Shown here piece by piece: positions 15,650 to 25,625 of a stretch of DNA of 34,313 nucleotides. Made by a program: the position numbers and the translations under genes. The notes below the pieces were generated by a model, which was not told the origin of the DNA, made no database searches, and saw only the letters and a list, made by a program, of their open reading frames with translations. Position 1 is the stretch's first letter; each line of letters starts with the position of its first letter. The DNA comes from Gammaproteobacteria bacterium (GTDB lineage Bacteria; Pseudomonadota; Gammaproteobacteria; DSM-16500): contig JABDBD010000027.1 in assembly GCA_013288815.1 (NCBI GenBank), forward strand, positions 1-34,313, given 5' to 3'.

Positions 15650-17622
15650 CTATCATTACAAATATAAAACGTTATGTAATTGGAGCGCCACTCAATCCTT
15701 TTAATCCTAACATTTTACGCCATGTCTCGCTTATTGCATTATTAGCATGGGTAGGTTTAGGGGCAGATGGATTATCATCTTCCTGTTATGGTCCAGAAGA
15801 AGCTTATATTGCTCTTGGCCCTGAAAATACCCATCTAGCATTATTTATTGCAATAGCAATGGCAGTCACTGTCTTTATCATTTCGTTAGGGTATAACCAA
15901 GTTATTGAATTATTCCCAAGCGGTGGCGGTGGTTACAAAGTTGCAACTCAATTATTAGGATCCCATATAGGATTAATTTCAGGCGCAGCATTGCTAATCG
16001 ATTATGTTTTAACAATTACTGTTTCTACTGCCAGCGGTATGGATGCCTTCTTTAGTTTGCTTCCACCTCATTATCATCACTATAAATTTTTTGCTGAAAC
16101 CTTAGCAATTTTATTTTTGTTAACCATCAATTTGCGTGGAATGAAAGAATCTATTAAATTTTTGTTACCCATTTTTCTAGGATTTTTTGTATCACATGTT
16201 GGACTTATCTTGTATGGCATAATTGCTCATAGTAAAGGCCTATCCCCTCTCATCCCTGAAACGATAGCTGAAACAAAAAAATTATCAAGCACCCTTGGTT
16301 GGTTGCCTTTACTTGCACTATTATTACATGCTTATTCACTAGGAAGTGGTACGTATACTGGCTTAGAAGCAGTGTCAAACAATGTCAATCGTCTCGCAGA
16401 GCCGAGGGTGAGAACTGGAAAATGGACAATGTTTTATATGGCAATTTCGTTAAGCTTCACAGCAGCGGGTATCATTTTGCTCTATCTATTATGGCAAGCC
16501 AAGCCTGAGCCCGAGCACACACTCAATGCAGTTGTATTTCATTCTATCTTAGGAAATTCCATCCTTGGTAACACTATACTAACTTTGACACTATTGCTTG
16601 AAGCGGGATTATTATTTGTCGCAGCAAACACGGGTTTTTTAGGTGGCCCAAGTGTCTTAGCGAATATGGCTGTCGATGGGTGGGTACCTAATCGATTTCG
16701 TCACTTATCTACCCGATTAGTTGTACAGAATGGGGTGATTTTATTTGGAATTTCTGCATTAGCTTTACTTTACTGGAGTGGAGGTAAAGTCACATTATTA
16801 GTGATTCTTTACAGTATCAATGTATTCATTACATTTTCACTGTCACTATTAGGTCTCTGCGTCTATTGGGCCAAACAACGTAAAAAAGCATCTCCCAATT
16901 GGATTTTCCGTTTAAGCTTTTCCTTTTTTGCATTTATCATCACAACAAGCATTTTGTGTATTACACTATTTTCTAAATTTCGTTCAGGTGGCTGGGTAAC
17001 AGTATTGATCACGTGCGCAGTCATTGCCTTATGTTTACTCATAAAAAGACATTATAATTTAGTCGCAAGAAAACTAGCAAATATAGATGCTGAATTAAGT
17101 CATTCAATCACTGAAAAAAACATTCCCGCTGTACCAACAGATCCCTCTCAACCAACAGCCGTAATTTTGATTGGGAAAAGTCCCGGCGTAGGCATGCATA
17201 CACTTTTATCGGTTATCAGACTTTTCCCCAGACATTTTAAAAACTTTATTTTCATTAGCGTCGGAATTGTCGATGTAGGAAGCTTTACTGAACAAAATAA
17301 ATTACAAATCATGCGAGATGAAGTATATAGTTCACTACAATATTTTGTTGATTATTGCCATCACTATGGAATTGCCTCAGAAGCATATGTAGGCTATGGA
17401 ACAGATATCGTTGAAGAGTTGGGGAAATTATCTGAGCAAATCAGCAAACAATTTCCCAATTGTATTTTCTTTTCGAGCAAATTAATTTTCGAGCATGATA
17501 ATTGGATAACACGTTTATTGCATAATGAAACAGCCATTGCAATTCAACGACACATTCATTTACAAGGTAAAGAAATGGTTATTATGCCAATGCGGTTAGG
17601 GTCTGCTAAGAATTTTCATTAG
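15646..17622 (+). CDS. APC-superfamily permease, KimA-like (possible K+ transporter)
   Basis: A 658-residue membrane transporter. About twelve hydrophobic helices occupy residues 28 to 465. The first carries GLGADGLSSSCYGPEEAY (37-54) and the second PSGGGGYKVA, the APC-family substrate-binding breaks. Residues about 500-655 form a soluble domain with VILIGKSPGVGMHTLL, resembling the cytosolic USP-like domain of KimA, the c-di-AMP-controlled K+ importer of Firmicutes. Many proteobacterial relatives are labelled only amino-acid permeases. K+ transport is an inference, mildly supported by kdpD nearby. It overlaps the SDR gene by 4 bp and is 11 bp from the thiolase, so it sits within a beta-oxidation operon. 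Confidence 0.75.
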   Translation: MTIITNIKRYVIGAPLNPFNPNILRHVSLIALLAWVGLGADGLSSSCYGPEEAYIALGPENTHLALFIAIAMAVTVFIISLGYNQVIELFPSGGGGYKVATQLLGSHIGLISGAALLIDYVLTITVSTASGMDAFFSLLPPHYHHYKFFAETLAILFLLTINLRGMKESIKFLLPIFLGFFVSHVGLILYGIIAHSKGLSPLIPETIAETKKLSSTLGWLPLLALLLHAYSLGSGTYTGLEAVSNNVNRLAEPRVRTGKWTMFYMAISLSFTAAGIILLYLLWQAKPEPEHTLNAVVFHSILGNSILGNTILTLTLLLEAGLLFVAANTGFLGGPSVLANMAVDGWVPNRFRHLSTRLVVQNGVILFGISALALLYWSGGKVTLLVILYSINVFITFSLSLLGLCVYWAKQRKKASPNWIFRLSFSFFAFIITTSILCITLFSKFRSGGWVTVLITCAVIALCLLIKRHYNLVARKLANIDAELSHSITEKNIPAVPTDPSQPTAVILIGKSPGVGMHTLLSVIRLFPRHFKNFIFISVGIVDVGSFTEQNKLQIMRDEVYSSLQYFVDYCHHYGIASEAYVGYGTDIVEELGKLSEQISKQFPNCIFFSSKLIFEHDNWITRLLHNETAIAIQRHIHLQGKEMVIMPMRLGSAKNFH

Positions 17623-17633
17623 GAATTTTATTC

Positions 17634-18816
17634 ATGACAGAAAATATCGTTATCACAAGTATCGCGCGCACCCCTCAAGGTAATTTACTTGGCTCTCTGA
17701 AAGATGTTTCAAGTACAACCTTAGGCGCCACAGCAATTCGTGCAGCAGTCACTCGTAGCCAACTTCAGCCAGACATGATTCAAGAAGTCATTATGGGTTG
17801 CGTGTTGCCGGCAGGATTAGGACAAGCACCCGCAAGACAAGCTGCGATCCATGCAGGTCTACCGATTAGCACAAATTGCATGACAATCAACAAAGTTTGT
17901 GGCTCCGGGATGAAAGCAGTTATGCTTGCGTATGATAGTTTGGTCGCCGGAACAAATGAAATTTTTGTTGCTGGCGGCATGGAAAGTATGACAAATGCTC
18001 CGTATTTAGCATTAAAAGCAAGACAAGGCTATAGACTAGGGAACAGTCAATTTATAGATCATATGCTCTGGGATGGCTTGGAAGATGCCTACGGTAAACG
18101 CCAGTCTATGGGTTATTTTGCGGAAATATGTGCTAAAGAGTATTTTTTTTTCACGAGATGATCAAGATCATTTTGCAATAACATCACTCGAGCGTGGGCG
18201 CAAAGCAATACAAGAAAAATCGTTCGAATCAGAAATAATTCCTGTCACTATCAAAACACGTCAAGGTGATATTGTTATTGATACAGATGAACATCCTCAT
18301 AGTGTGAAGCCTGAAAAAATTCCTCAACTGCCTCCTGCATTTTTGGAAGGTGGAACTGTCACCGCTGCGAATTCATGTTCAATTGCTGATGGAGCTGCAG
18401 CACTTGTTGTGATGCAATTAAAAACCGCTGAAAAAAATGGAATTAAACCATTAGCGCGAATTGTACAACACAGTTGTTACTCTAAATCTCCCGACCAATT
18501 TACAACAGCGCCGATTGATGCGATCAAAGTTTTGTTACAAAAAATTTCTTGGACGATTGATCAAGTTGATCTTTTTGAAATTAACGAAGCGTTTTCTGTT
18601 GTCACACTTGCAGCCATGAGAGATTTAAAAATTCCACATGAAAAATTAAATATACATGGAGGTGGTTGTGCACTAGGTCATCCGATTGGGGCCACGGGTG
18701 CTAGAATCATCGTGACATTAATCGCTGCCATGCAAAAATATAACTTAAAACGCGGTGTCGCTTCTCTTTGTATCGGAGGCGGAGAAGCAACAGCAATAGC
18801 CGTTGAACTTTTATAA
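17634..18816 (+). pseudogene. Acetyl-CoA C-acetyltransferase (thiolase), frameshifted in a T9 run
   Basis: Thiolysis of 3-ketoacyl-CoA or condensation of acetyl-CoA. The first part (17634-18161) holds the N-terminal domain with the nucleophile in NKVCGSGMK and ends early after AKEYFFFTR. The second part continues from about 18149 in the other frame with SRDDQDHFAITSLERGRKAI and runs to 18816, with NEAFSVV and the second cysteine in GGGCALGHPIGATGAR. Removing one T from the nine-T run 18143-18151 restores one frame of about 393 residues, normal for the family. All catalytic motifs are intact, so a sequencing error, a very recent mutation or polymerase slippage are all possible. It is 12 bp before the ETF-QO gene. 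Confidence 0.88.
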
Positions 18817-18828
18817 AAAGGAAAAAAC

Positions 18829-20445
18829 ATGACACGTGATAAAATGGATTTCGATGTCATTATTGTTGGTGCTGGTCCCGCGGGATTGTCTGCCGCAATT
18901 CGTCTTGCGCAATTAAGCCAAGAAAAAAATACTCCTCTCAATATTTGTGTTTTAGACAAAGGTGCAGAGGTTGGAGCTCATATTCTTTCAGGTGCTGTAC
19001 TTGAGCCGCGTGCACTTAATGAATTAATTCCAGATTGGCAACAAAAAAACCCGCCTTTACATACGCCAGTAACACACGATGAATTTATATTTTTAACTGA
19101 AAAAAAATCATTTCGATTACCAACTCCACCGCAAATGCATAACACTGGAAATTATATTATTAGCTTAGGTCAATTTTGTCGTTGGATGGCTGAGCAAGCA
19201 GAAGCCTTGGGTGTTAATATTTTTCCTGGGTTTGCAGCCACTGAAGTTATTTACGAAGATAATCGAGTCTGCGGTGTCATCACCGGCGATAAAGGTGTCG
19301 ATAGAGAAAAAAATCCTACTGCACGCTTTCAACCCGGCATGGAACTATACGCCAAACAAACTTTTTTTGCAGAAGGCTGTCGTGGTTCGTTGACACAAAC
19401 ATTATTTGAAAAATTTCATTTACGTGAAAATTGTGATCCCCAAACTTATGGATTAGGTATCAAAGAAATCTGGGAAATTCCTGAAGAATTACATAAAAAT
19501 GGATCTGTGATTCATACGATAGGTTGGCCTTTAGATTATTCTACTTATGGTGGAACGTTCATATACCACTGGGGGAAAAATTTTTTATCGGTTGGCTTAG
19601 TAGTTGGGCTTGATTATCAAAACCCCTATCTCAGTCCTTACGATGAGTTACAACGTTTTAAAATGCACCCTACTTTTTTACCTTTATTTGAAAACAGCAA
19701 GCGGATTGCATATGGAGCAAGAACACTGAATGAAGGTGGATTCCAATCTATTCCCAAGTTAACGTTTCCAGGTGGTATATTAATTGGGTGTGCAGCAGGA
19801 TTCCTAAATGTTCCCAAAATTAAAGGCATTCATAATGCAATGAAATCAGGAATGGTCGCAGCTGAAAGTGTGTTTAATGATCTGAACAATGAATGCAAAC
19901 TATATGCTGACAATCTGAAAAAAACTTGGGTATGGCAAGAATTACATTCGGTGAGAAATATTCGTCCGGCATTACGATGGGGCTTGATACCAGGTGTATT
20001 ATATTCCGCGATTGATACCTATATTTTTCGTGGCAAAACACCTTGGACTTTTCACCACAAACACTCTGATCGCACTCAACTCAAAGCAGCTAATGTATGC
20101 AAAAAAATTGACTATCCTAAACATGACAATAAAGTCTCTTTTGACTTAATGAATTCTGTTTTCCTTGCTAACATTCATTACGATGAAAATCAACCTTACC
20201 ACTTAAAGATTAAAAGCCGTGACGTTGCAATTGATATTAATTTAAAAAAATATGATTCGCCAGAGAAACGCTATTGTCCTGCGGGAGTTTACGAGATAGT
20301 CTACGATGTCAATCATAACCCACGCTTTCAAGTGAATGGCGGTAATTGTCTTCAATGTAAAGCCTGCGATATCAAAGATCCTACTAAAAATATTCTTTGG
20401 ACTCCGTCGGAGGGAGGGAGTGGGCCTGAATATTCTATGATGTGA
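18829..20445 (+). CDS. Electron transfer flavoprotein-ubiquinone oxidoreductase
   Basis: Membrane-attached FAD/4Fe-4S enzyme passing electrons from ETF to ubiquinone. An N-terminal Rossmann motif DVIIVGAGPAGLSAA (9-23) binds FAD; DKGAEVGAHILSGAVLEPRAL and GCAAGFLNVPKIKG are strongly conserved family blocks. The four iron-sulfur cysteines are Cys483, Cys507, Cys510 and Cys513, the last three in NCLQCKACDIKDPT, with the usual GGSGPEY close behind. The 538 residues are normal. AAAAGGA precedes the ATG. It ends the operon SDR-permease-thiolase-ETF-QO and is followed by a perfect palindrome. It pairs functionally with etfBA opposite. Confidence 0.96.
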   Translation: MTRDKMDFDVIIVGAGPAGLSAAIRLAQLSQEKNTPLNICVLDKGAEVGAHILSGAVLEPRALNELIPDWQQKNPPLHTPVTHDEFIFLTEKKSFRLPTPPQMHNTGNYIISLGQFCRWMAEQAEALGVNIFPGFAATEVIYEDNRVCGVITGDKGVDREKNPTARFQPGMELYAKQTFFAEGCRGSLTQTLFEKFHLRENCDPQTYGLGIKEIWEIPEELHKNGSVIHTIGWPLDYSTYGGTFIYHWGKNFLSVGLVVGLDYQNPYLSPYDELQRFKMHPTFLPLFENSKRIAYGARTLNEGGFQSIPKLTFPGGILIGCAAGFLNVPKIKGIHNAMKSGMVAAESVFNDLNNECKLYADNLKKTWVWQELHSVRNIRPALRWGLIPGVLYSAIDTYIFRGKTPWTFHHKHSDRTQLKAANVCKKIDYPKHDNKVSFDLMNSVFLANIHYDENQPYHLKIKSRDVAIDINLKKYDSPEKRYCPAGVYEIVYDVNHNPRFQVNGGNCLQCKACDIKDPTKNILWTPSEGGSGPEYSMM

Positions 20446-20505
20446 TTATCTTATAAATAGACCGCTCTAATCCTGGCAATTGCATTGAAAATTATACAAT
20501 TTTGT

Positions 20506-20559
20506 CATTCCCGCGGCAATACTATCAACGCATGCGTTGATAGTATTGCCGCGGGAATG
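20506..20559. repeat. Perfect 54-bp palindrome between convergent genes
   Basis: CATTCCCGCGGCAATACTAT begins a 27-bp arm (20506-20532) followed with no spacer by its exact inverted copy (20533-20559). The pairing extends outward through T20505/A20560 and, with one bulged A, through TTTG/CAAA. The GTCATTCCCGCG ends are like those of common proteobacterial intergenic repeats. It lies between the ETF-QO stop (20445) and the bioB stop (20587), so it can act as a terminator in both directions; flanking T/A runs are short. Confidence 0.85.
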
Positions 20560-20586
20560 AACAAAAGCCCAAAAAAATTGTTCTCA

Positions 20587-21594
20587 CTAACCACAATATT
20601 TTTTAACTGAGTTATGTTCTTCAACTTGAATTCCCAGTCTCGTTAATAAGGCTCTATCTTTAATAATATCTGGATTCTCAGTAATTAATAACTTTTCACC
20701 GTAAAAAATTGAATTAGCCCCAGCCATAAAACAAAGTGTTTGCATTTCATCTGACATAGCAGTACGACCAGCAGATAACCGAACTCTAGATGTAGGAAAC
20801 ATGATGCGTGCCACTGCAATCGTACGCACAAATTCAAGTGGATCAATTTTTGTTGTATTTTCTAATGGCGTACCTGGGACAGGCACAAGTTGATTAATAG
20901 GGATACTTTCGGGTGGAACGTCTAAATTCGCCAGCGTCACAAACATCCCAGCTCTATCTTCACGGTTTTCACCCATACCTACAATCCCACCACTGCAGAC
21001 TTTAATTCCCGCGTTACGCACTCTACCTAACGTTTTTAATCTATCGTCATACGTCCTTGTCGAAATAATTTCTTTATAATAATCTTCTGAACTGTCGACG
21101 TTATGATTATAGTAATCCAGCCCAGCTTCTTTTAACGCACGCGCTTGTGGCTCTGTTAACATGCCTAGAGTCACACATGATTCCATCCCCAACGCATTGA
21201 CTTCCTGGATTAACGCAGCGATTGCAGGAACATCTCTATCTTTTAATTCACGCCAGGCAGCACCCATACAAAAACGTGTTGCACCAGCCTCTTTAGCTGC
21301 TTGTGCTTGTTTTCTTACTATATCTGTACTCATTAATTTTTTTGCTTTCACACCCGTTTGGTATCGTGCTGCTTGTGGACAATAATGACAATCCTCAGGA
21401 CAGCCACCATCTTTAATATTCAGCAATGTACTGAGTTGCATAGTATTTTTTGGAAAATGTTTTCTATGAATAGTTTGAGCTTGATACATCAATTCCAGAA
21501 AAGGAAGCTCATAAATCTTAAGCACATCTTCAATTAACCAACTTCCAAACACAGGCAATTTAGGTTGTTCTAGTTCGAGGTTTGTTCCTCTCAT
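20587..21594 (-). CDS. bioB: Biotin synthase (radical SAM)
   Basis: Inserts sulfur into dethiobiotin, the last step of biotin synthesis. The radical-SAM cysteines are Cys65, Cys69 and Cys72 in [12 protein letters not shown]. The [2Fe-2S] site residues are in [21 protein letters not shown] and [12 protein letters not shown], with the arginine in LSAGRTAM. The 335 residues are normal length. The start overlaps the bioA stop in ATGA, and it is the last gene of the bioFCDAB unit. Confidence 0.97.
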   Translation of the reverse strand: MRGTNLELEQPKLPVFGSWLIEDVLKIYELPFLELMYQAQTIHRKHFPKNTMQLSTLLNIKDGGCPEDCHYCPQAARYQTGVKAKKLMSTDIVRKQAQAAKEAGATRFCMGAAWRELKDRDVPAIAALIQEVNALGMESCVTLGMLTEPQARALKEAGLDYYNHNVDSSEDYYKEIISTRTYDDRLKTLGRVRNAGIKVCSGGIVGMGENREDRAGMFVTLANLDVPPESIPINQLVPVPGTPLENTTKIDPLEFVRTIAVARIMFPTSRVRLSAGRTAMSDEMQTLCFMAGANSIFYGEKLLITENPDIIKDRALLTRLGIQVEEHNSVKKYCG

Positions 21595-22895
21595 GCTTTC
21601 ACTCCTTCAAGTTCTTCCATTACAATGACATAAGCATTTCTAAGTTCATCTTCTGTCACGCAATAAGGTGGCAACATATAAATAACTTGTCCCAAAGGTC
21701 GAATTATCAAACCGCGTTGATGAAATTTTTCTTTCAAATGATTGCTCCTATCAGAGCCATAATTCGTTGTCATTACTAAATTAAAAGCCGCAATTGTACC
21801 ACAGTATCGCAATGCATTGATTACATCGGAATTGTATAATTTTGACAGTTCTTCACTATGCACTTTTTCAATCATTTTTATTTGATGTTGTGTTTCAGTT
21901 TGCTGCAGCAACGCCAGTGATGCAAGTGCTGCTGCACATCCTAATGGATTTGCTGTATAGGAATGACCATGAGCAAATGCATTAACAAATGTTTCACCTA
22001 AAAATGATTTATATATAAAATCCTGACACGCAGTGACTGCTAGCGGCAAGAATCCACCCGTTATTCCTTTTGCCATACATATAATATCAGGTGTAGTTTG
22101 AGATTTTAGGCATGCAAAATAATCACCTGTACGACAAAATCCTGTCATCACTTCATCATAAACAATTAAAACTCCATAAGATCTGACTAACGTTTCTAAG
22201 TTTTTTAAAAATCGTGTCGAACACATTTGCATACCGCCTGCACCTTGCACGAGAGGCTCTATAATCATTGCTGCAGTTTCGTGTCCGTATTTTTCTAAAA
22301 ATTGACTTATCTCAATTAAAACCAAGTCTTCTTTTTGAAGTTGCATAGGATCATTCAGCCAGATAGCCGGATATGCAAAGGTATCTACATGAAAAAGTAA
22401 ATCTTCAAACGCTGAAAAAAATCCAGATTGTTTTCCAACAGCCATTGCTCCAAATGTATCGCCATGATATCCGCTTTTAAAAGCAATAAAACGTTTACGC
22501 TGGCTTTCACCCAAATTTTTCCAGTATTGATATGCTAGTTTTAATGCTATTTCAACAGCTGTTGAACCATTATCAGAATAAAAGATTTTACCGAATCCGT
22601 TAGGCAGTATTTTAATTAATTCTTCCGCTAACCGAATCGCAGGCTCATGAGTAAATCCAGCAAAAATAACATGCTCAAGTTGCATAGCTTGCTCATAAAT
22701 CGCTTTTGCAATAATGGGATGTCCATGCCCGTGTAAATTTACCCACCAAGATGAAATTAAATCCAAATAACGATAACCCTTTTCATCAATTAAATAAGCA
22801 CCTGATGCACTCGTTATTGGTACAGGAAATGAGGTCGACTGATGTTGCGTGAAGGGATGCCAAATAACATTTTTATCTCGAGCAGCCAAACTCAT
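21591..22895 (-). CDS. bioA: Adenosylmethionine-8-amino-7-oxononanoate aminotransferase
   Basis: Converts KAPA to DAPA using SAM as amino donor, PLP-dependent. Motifs: VIWHPFTQ near the N-terminus, [14 protein letters not shown] (48-60), [12 protein letters not shown] with Asp247, and the PLP lysine Lys276 in [15 protein letters not shown]. The SWW and HPFTQ features separate BioA from other class-III aminotransferases. The 434 residues are normal. It overlaps bioD upstream and bioB downstream by 4 bp each. Confidence 0.97.
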   Translation of the reverse strand: MSLAARDKNVIWHPFTQHQSTSFPVPITSASGAYLIDEKGYRYLDLISSWWVNLHGHGHPIIAKAIYEQAMQLEHVIFAGFTHEPAIRLAEELIKILPNGFGKIFYSDNGSTAVEIALKLAYQYWKNLGESQRKRFIAFKSGYHGDTFGAMAVGKQSGFFSAFEDLLFHVDTFAYPAIWLNDPMQLQKEDLVLIEISQFLEKYGHETAAMIIEPLVQGAGGMQMCSTRFLKNLETLVRSYGVLIVYDEVMTGFCRTGDYFACLKSQTTPDIICMAKGITGGFLPLAVTACQDFIYKSFLGETFVNAFAHGHSYTANPLGCAAALASLALLQQTETQHQIKMIEKVHSEELSKLYNSDVINALRYCGTIAAFNLVMTTNYGSDRSNHLKEKFHQRGLIIRPLGQVIYMLPPYCVTEDELRNAYVIVMEELEGVKA

Positions 22896-23524
22896 ATTAA
22901 ATTCTCAAGAATGTCATTTTTATTTTCATCTATCCATTTAGTTAAAATATCTTTGTTTAAATTTTCAAAATAAGGGACATGAAATAATGTTTTGATACCA
23001 CTCCATTTTTCAATAGTATGTTGATTAGCATGATTCAACTCACCGCAGTAAATAACACCTTTTACTTTAAGTTGTCTATGTAACAATGCTTCTATTGTTA
23101 ATAATGTATGATTGATTGTTCCTAACTTACCTCTGCTAACAATAATGATTGGCAAATTTAATTGTTTCATTAAATCCATCATTGACGTATCTTCTGTTAA
23201 TGGAACAAAAACACCACCCGCACCTTCAACGATAATTTGCGCATCTGCTTTGGGTAAATGCAGCTTTGAAAGGTCAATACGAACACCTTCTAGAGTCGCT
23301 GCTTGCTCAGGTGACAAACATGCTTTCAGTAAATAGTTTGTGGGAAACAATCTTCTTCCAGGCAAATCTATCCAGTGTTTCACTCTGTCTTGATCAGACA
23401 TTTCATTTGCGATTCCTGATTGGATTGGTTTCCAATAATATGCATTCAATACTGACGTGAGAATAGCAGAAGATAATGTTTTTCCAATATTTGTATCTGT
23501 ACCTGTGACAAAAAATCCGCTCAT
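22892..23524 (-). CDS. bioD: Dethiobiotin synthetase
   Basis: ATP-dependent carboxylation of DAPA to dethiobiotin. P-loop GTDTNIGKT (8-16), the WKPIQSG substrate-lysine motif (31-37) and VEGAGGVFVPL all match BioD. The 210 residues are slightly shorter than the roughly 225 typical. It overlaps both bioC and bioA by 4 bp in ATGA junctions, so expression is coupled. Confidence 0.95.
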   Translation of the reverse strand: MSGFFVTGTDTNIGKTLSSAILTSVLNAYYWKPIQSGIANEMSDQDRVKHWIDLPGRRLFPTNYLLKACLSPEQAATLEGVRIDLSKLHLPKADAQIIVEGAGGVFVPLTEDTSMMDLMKQLNLPIIIVSRGKLGTINHTLLTIEALLHRQLKVKGVIYCGELNHANQHTIEKWSGIKTLFHVPYFENLNKDILTKWIDENKNDILENLI

Positions 23525-24264
23525 AATTGTTGATATCTTCCATAAATAATTTCATAAGTAATACACACATCACGTTGATCAAATGCATGCATAATCCGTC
23601 GTAATGTCCCCGTGGAAAATATGACATGTTCTTCTCGAGTTGCATTCGCTCCAATATTTTTTAGTGTTTTTAAAAAATCATAGGCACTTTTGTATTTCTT
23701 ATTTATATAACTTACTTCAAGATGAAAATTTGGAAAATCATTTTTAATCTGAGAAAACGACGGAAAGCTAGGTGTTGGAATCGAGTCTGAGAATTCGTGA
23801 CAAACGTCTCTCCATTCTTTTAATGAATTTTCTCCTAGCATTGAAAATACAAACAAACCACCCGGATTGATTTTTGTTGTGAGATACTGCAAACATTTCG
23901 TTAAATTACTTACCCAATGCAAAACCATACTAGAGGCAATAATATCAAAGGACTCTACAGTAGAGAACTCCTCAATATTACAACAAGTCAGCATCACATT
24001 ATTTACGTTTTTAAACCTTCTTTTGCATACCTCAATCATATCTTCTGAGAAATCAACTAAATTCAGCCTTGCTTCTGGAAATTGGTTGAAAAGGTATTGA
24101 CTCAACAAGCCCGAGCCAGACCCAAGCTCCAGAATATGTTGTGCCATTATTTTTGGAATAGTATTAGCAATTTTTTGTGCAACAATTGGCTGGATATCAA
24201 CATGTCTCTCGTAGACATTAGCCTTTGAACTAAAACAGCTTTTTATTTGCTGGAGAGTGCCCAT
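23521..24264 (-). CDS. bioC: Malonyl-ACP O-methyltransferase
   Basis: SAM-dependent methylation of malonyl-ACP to start pimelate assembly. The BioC N-terminal pattern FSSKANVYERHVDIQP is present, then the SAM motif ILELGSGSGLLSQ (44-56), NLVDFSEDMIEV and SSMVLHWVSNL. The 247 residues are normal. No bioH or other demethylating esterase adjoins it; one must be encoded elsewhere if the pathway runs. It lies 80 bp after bioF. Confidence 0.92.
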   Translation of the reverse strand: MGTLQQIKSCFSSKANVYERHVDIQPIVAQKIANTIPKIMAQHILELGSGSGLLSQYLFNQFPEARLNLVDFSEDMIEVCKRRFKNVNNVMLTCCNIEEFSTVESFDIIASSMVLHWVSNLTKCLQYLTTKINPGGLFVFSMLGENSLKEWRDVCHEFSDSIPTPSFPSFSQIKNDFPNFHLEVSYINKKYKSAYDFLKTLKNIGANATREEHVIFSTGTLRRIMHAFDQRDVCITYEIIYGRYQQL

Positions 24265-24344
24265 TTTCTAAAACATTCCTTTCAAGTATCACGATATTAA
24301 ACAGTTAGGTAACAAACTTCAAGGTAACTTCTAGGAGCAGTCCG

Positions 24345-25505
24345 TTATATTATTTTTTTTAAAACATCTATCAGATAATCAATATCCGCATCGGTGTGCT
24401 GTGCAGTTATACAAAATCGGATTCTGCTTGTTCCCTTAGGCACTGTTGGCGGCCTGATGCAAACAGCCAAAATTCCTTTCTCAATTAACTTCTCACTAAC
24501 ACGCATAGTTTTATCAGCATCACCAACAATCCATGGCACAATATGCGTTTCAGATAAGCCATAATCTACATTATTTTCTTTAAAAAAATGACGCAACCGC
24601 TTCGCATGATTCACTACCATCATTCGAGTTTCATGCAGTGTTGGTATGAGATCAATAGCTGCAGATATCGCACCTGCAACAGCGGGAGATATTGCTGTTG
24701 AATAAATAAGTCCCTTGCATTTATTAACTAAAAATTCTCTAACCATTTTTGAGCATGCGACATAGGATCCATAACTTCCTAATGCTTTACTAAATGTTCC
24801 CACAATAAGATCAATATGCTGTGAAAACTCAGATGCAATCCCCCACCCTGACACTCCAAACATACCCACTGAGTGCGCATCATCCACATAAATAAAAGCT
24901 TCGTATTCACCCGCGAGTGCAATTAATTTTTCTAAATTCGTTTTATCACCATCCATGCTATACAGTGATTCGACTAAAATAAATTTTGGACTTTTATTTT
25001 TACTTTCCTTTTTTAATAAATTTTCCAAATGCACTAAATCGTTATGTTTAAACCGCTTCAAATGACTCAAATGGTGAGTCATTGCTAACATACTAGCATG
25101 GCAATATCGATCACAGAAAACAATGGGTTTTGATTTTAATACTGACGCATCCAATAAAGCTTCAATCACTGAAATATTAGCCTGATATCCTGAGCCTAAT
25201 ATCAATGCAGCAGGTTTTCCAATTGCAACAGCAAGTTGATTTTCTAATTCTTCATATATTGCCAAGTTTCCTGCAACTAATCTTGATGAACACATTCCGA
25301 TTCCCCAACGATTTATAAATTCTTGGCTACGTTGGATTAATAAAGGATGTCTTGATAAAGCTAAATAATCATTCGATGAAAAATTTAAGAGTGGTTTTCC
25401 ATTAAGATAAATATAAGCAGAAGGGACAGGATCCAAGTCAACATTATTGAGTTTACGTGAATAGATATTTTTATCTAAAAAATCATTATACATCTTAATT
25501 GGCAT
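24345..25505 (-). CDS. bioF: 8-amino-7-oxononanoate synthase
   Basis: PLP-dependent condensation of pimeloyl thioester with alanine to KAPA. Motifs: LLNFSSNDYLALSRHP, GSGYQANISV, YVDDAHSVGMFG (Asp208, His211) and the PLP lysine Lys240 in TFSKALGSYGSYVA. The 386 residues are normal. The ATG at 25505 has GAAGAG upstream; a second ATG four codons in is possible. It is the first gene of the biotin unit, and a candidate operator lies in its leader. Confidence 0.96.
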   Translation of the reverse strand: MPIKMYNDFLDKNIYSRKLNNVDLDPVPSAYIYLNGKPLLNFSSNDYLALSRHPLLIQRSQEFINRWGIGMCSSRLVAGNLAIYEELENQLAVAIGKPAALILGSGYQANISVIEALLDASVLKSKPIVFCDRYCHASMLAMTHHLSHLKRFKHNDLVHLENLLKKESKNKSPKFILVESLYSMDGDKTNLEKLIALAGEYEAFIYVDDAHSVGMFGVSGWGIASEFSQHIDLIVGTFSKALGSYGSYVACSKMVREFLVNKCKGLIYSTAISPAVAGAISAAIDLIPTLHETRMMVVNHAKRLRHFFKENNVDYGLSETHIVPWIVGDADKTMRVSEKLIEKGILAVCIRPPTVPKGTSRIRFCITAQHTDADIDYLIDVLKKII

Positions 25506-25523
25506 AAATCTCTTCTGTGAAAA

Positions 25524-25559
25524 TTGAACCTAAATTCGGCTGTTAGAATCTAGGTTGAA
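25524..25559. promoter_or_regulatory. Candidate BirA-like biotin operator
   Basis: TTGAACCTA (25524-25532) and TAGGTTGAA (25551-25559) are inverted copies matching 8 of 9, centred about 36 bp before bioF. The position and the AACC/GGTT arms recall the bacterial BirA box (TTGTAAACC, about 15-16 bp, GGTTTACAA), but the arms are shorter and spaced differently. It overlaps a weak promoter-like stretch. Tentative. Confidence 0.35.
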
Positions 25560-25571
25560 TGTTAGCCACTC

Positions 25572-25614
25572 AAAAAAATGGATGAAGAATCGTAATATCT
25601 TCATCCATTTATTT
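25572..25614 (-). terminator. Rho-independent terminator of the hibernation-factor gene
   Basis: A 13-bp perfect stem (25576-25588 and 25598-25610, core ATGGATGAAGA) with a 9-nt loop, followed on the minus strand by a run of T. It lies 16 bp after the stop of the HPF-like gene and separates it from bioF. Confidence 0.85.
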
Positions 25615-25625
25615 TTGTTAGTTAA

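Noticed and set aside
17634-18816. Two separate genes, a truncated thiolase and a second independent protein
   Set aside because: The two frames join exactly at the T run into one normal-length thiolase; the first 25 or so residues of the downstream frame upstream of the run match nothing.
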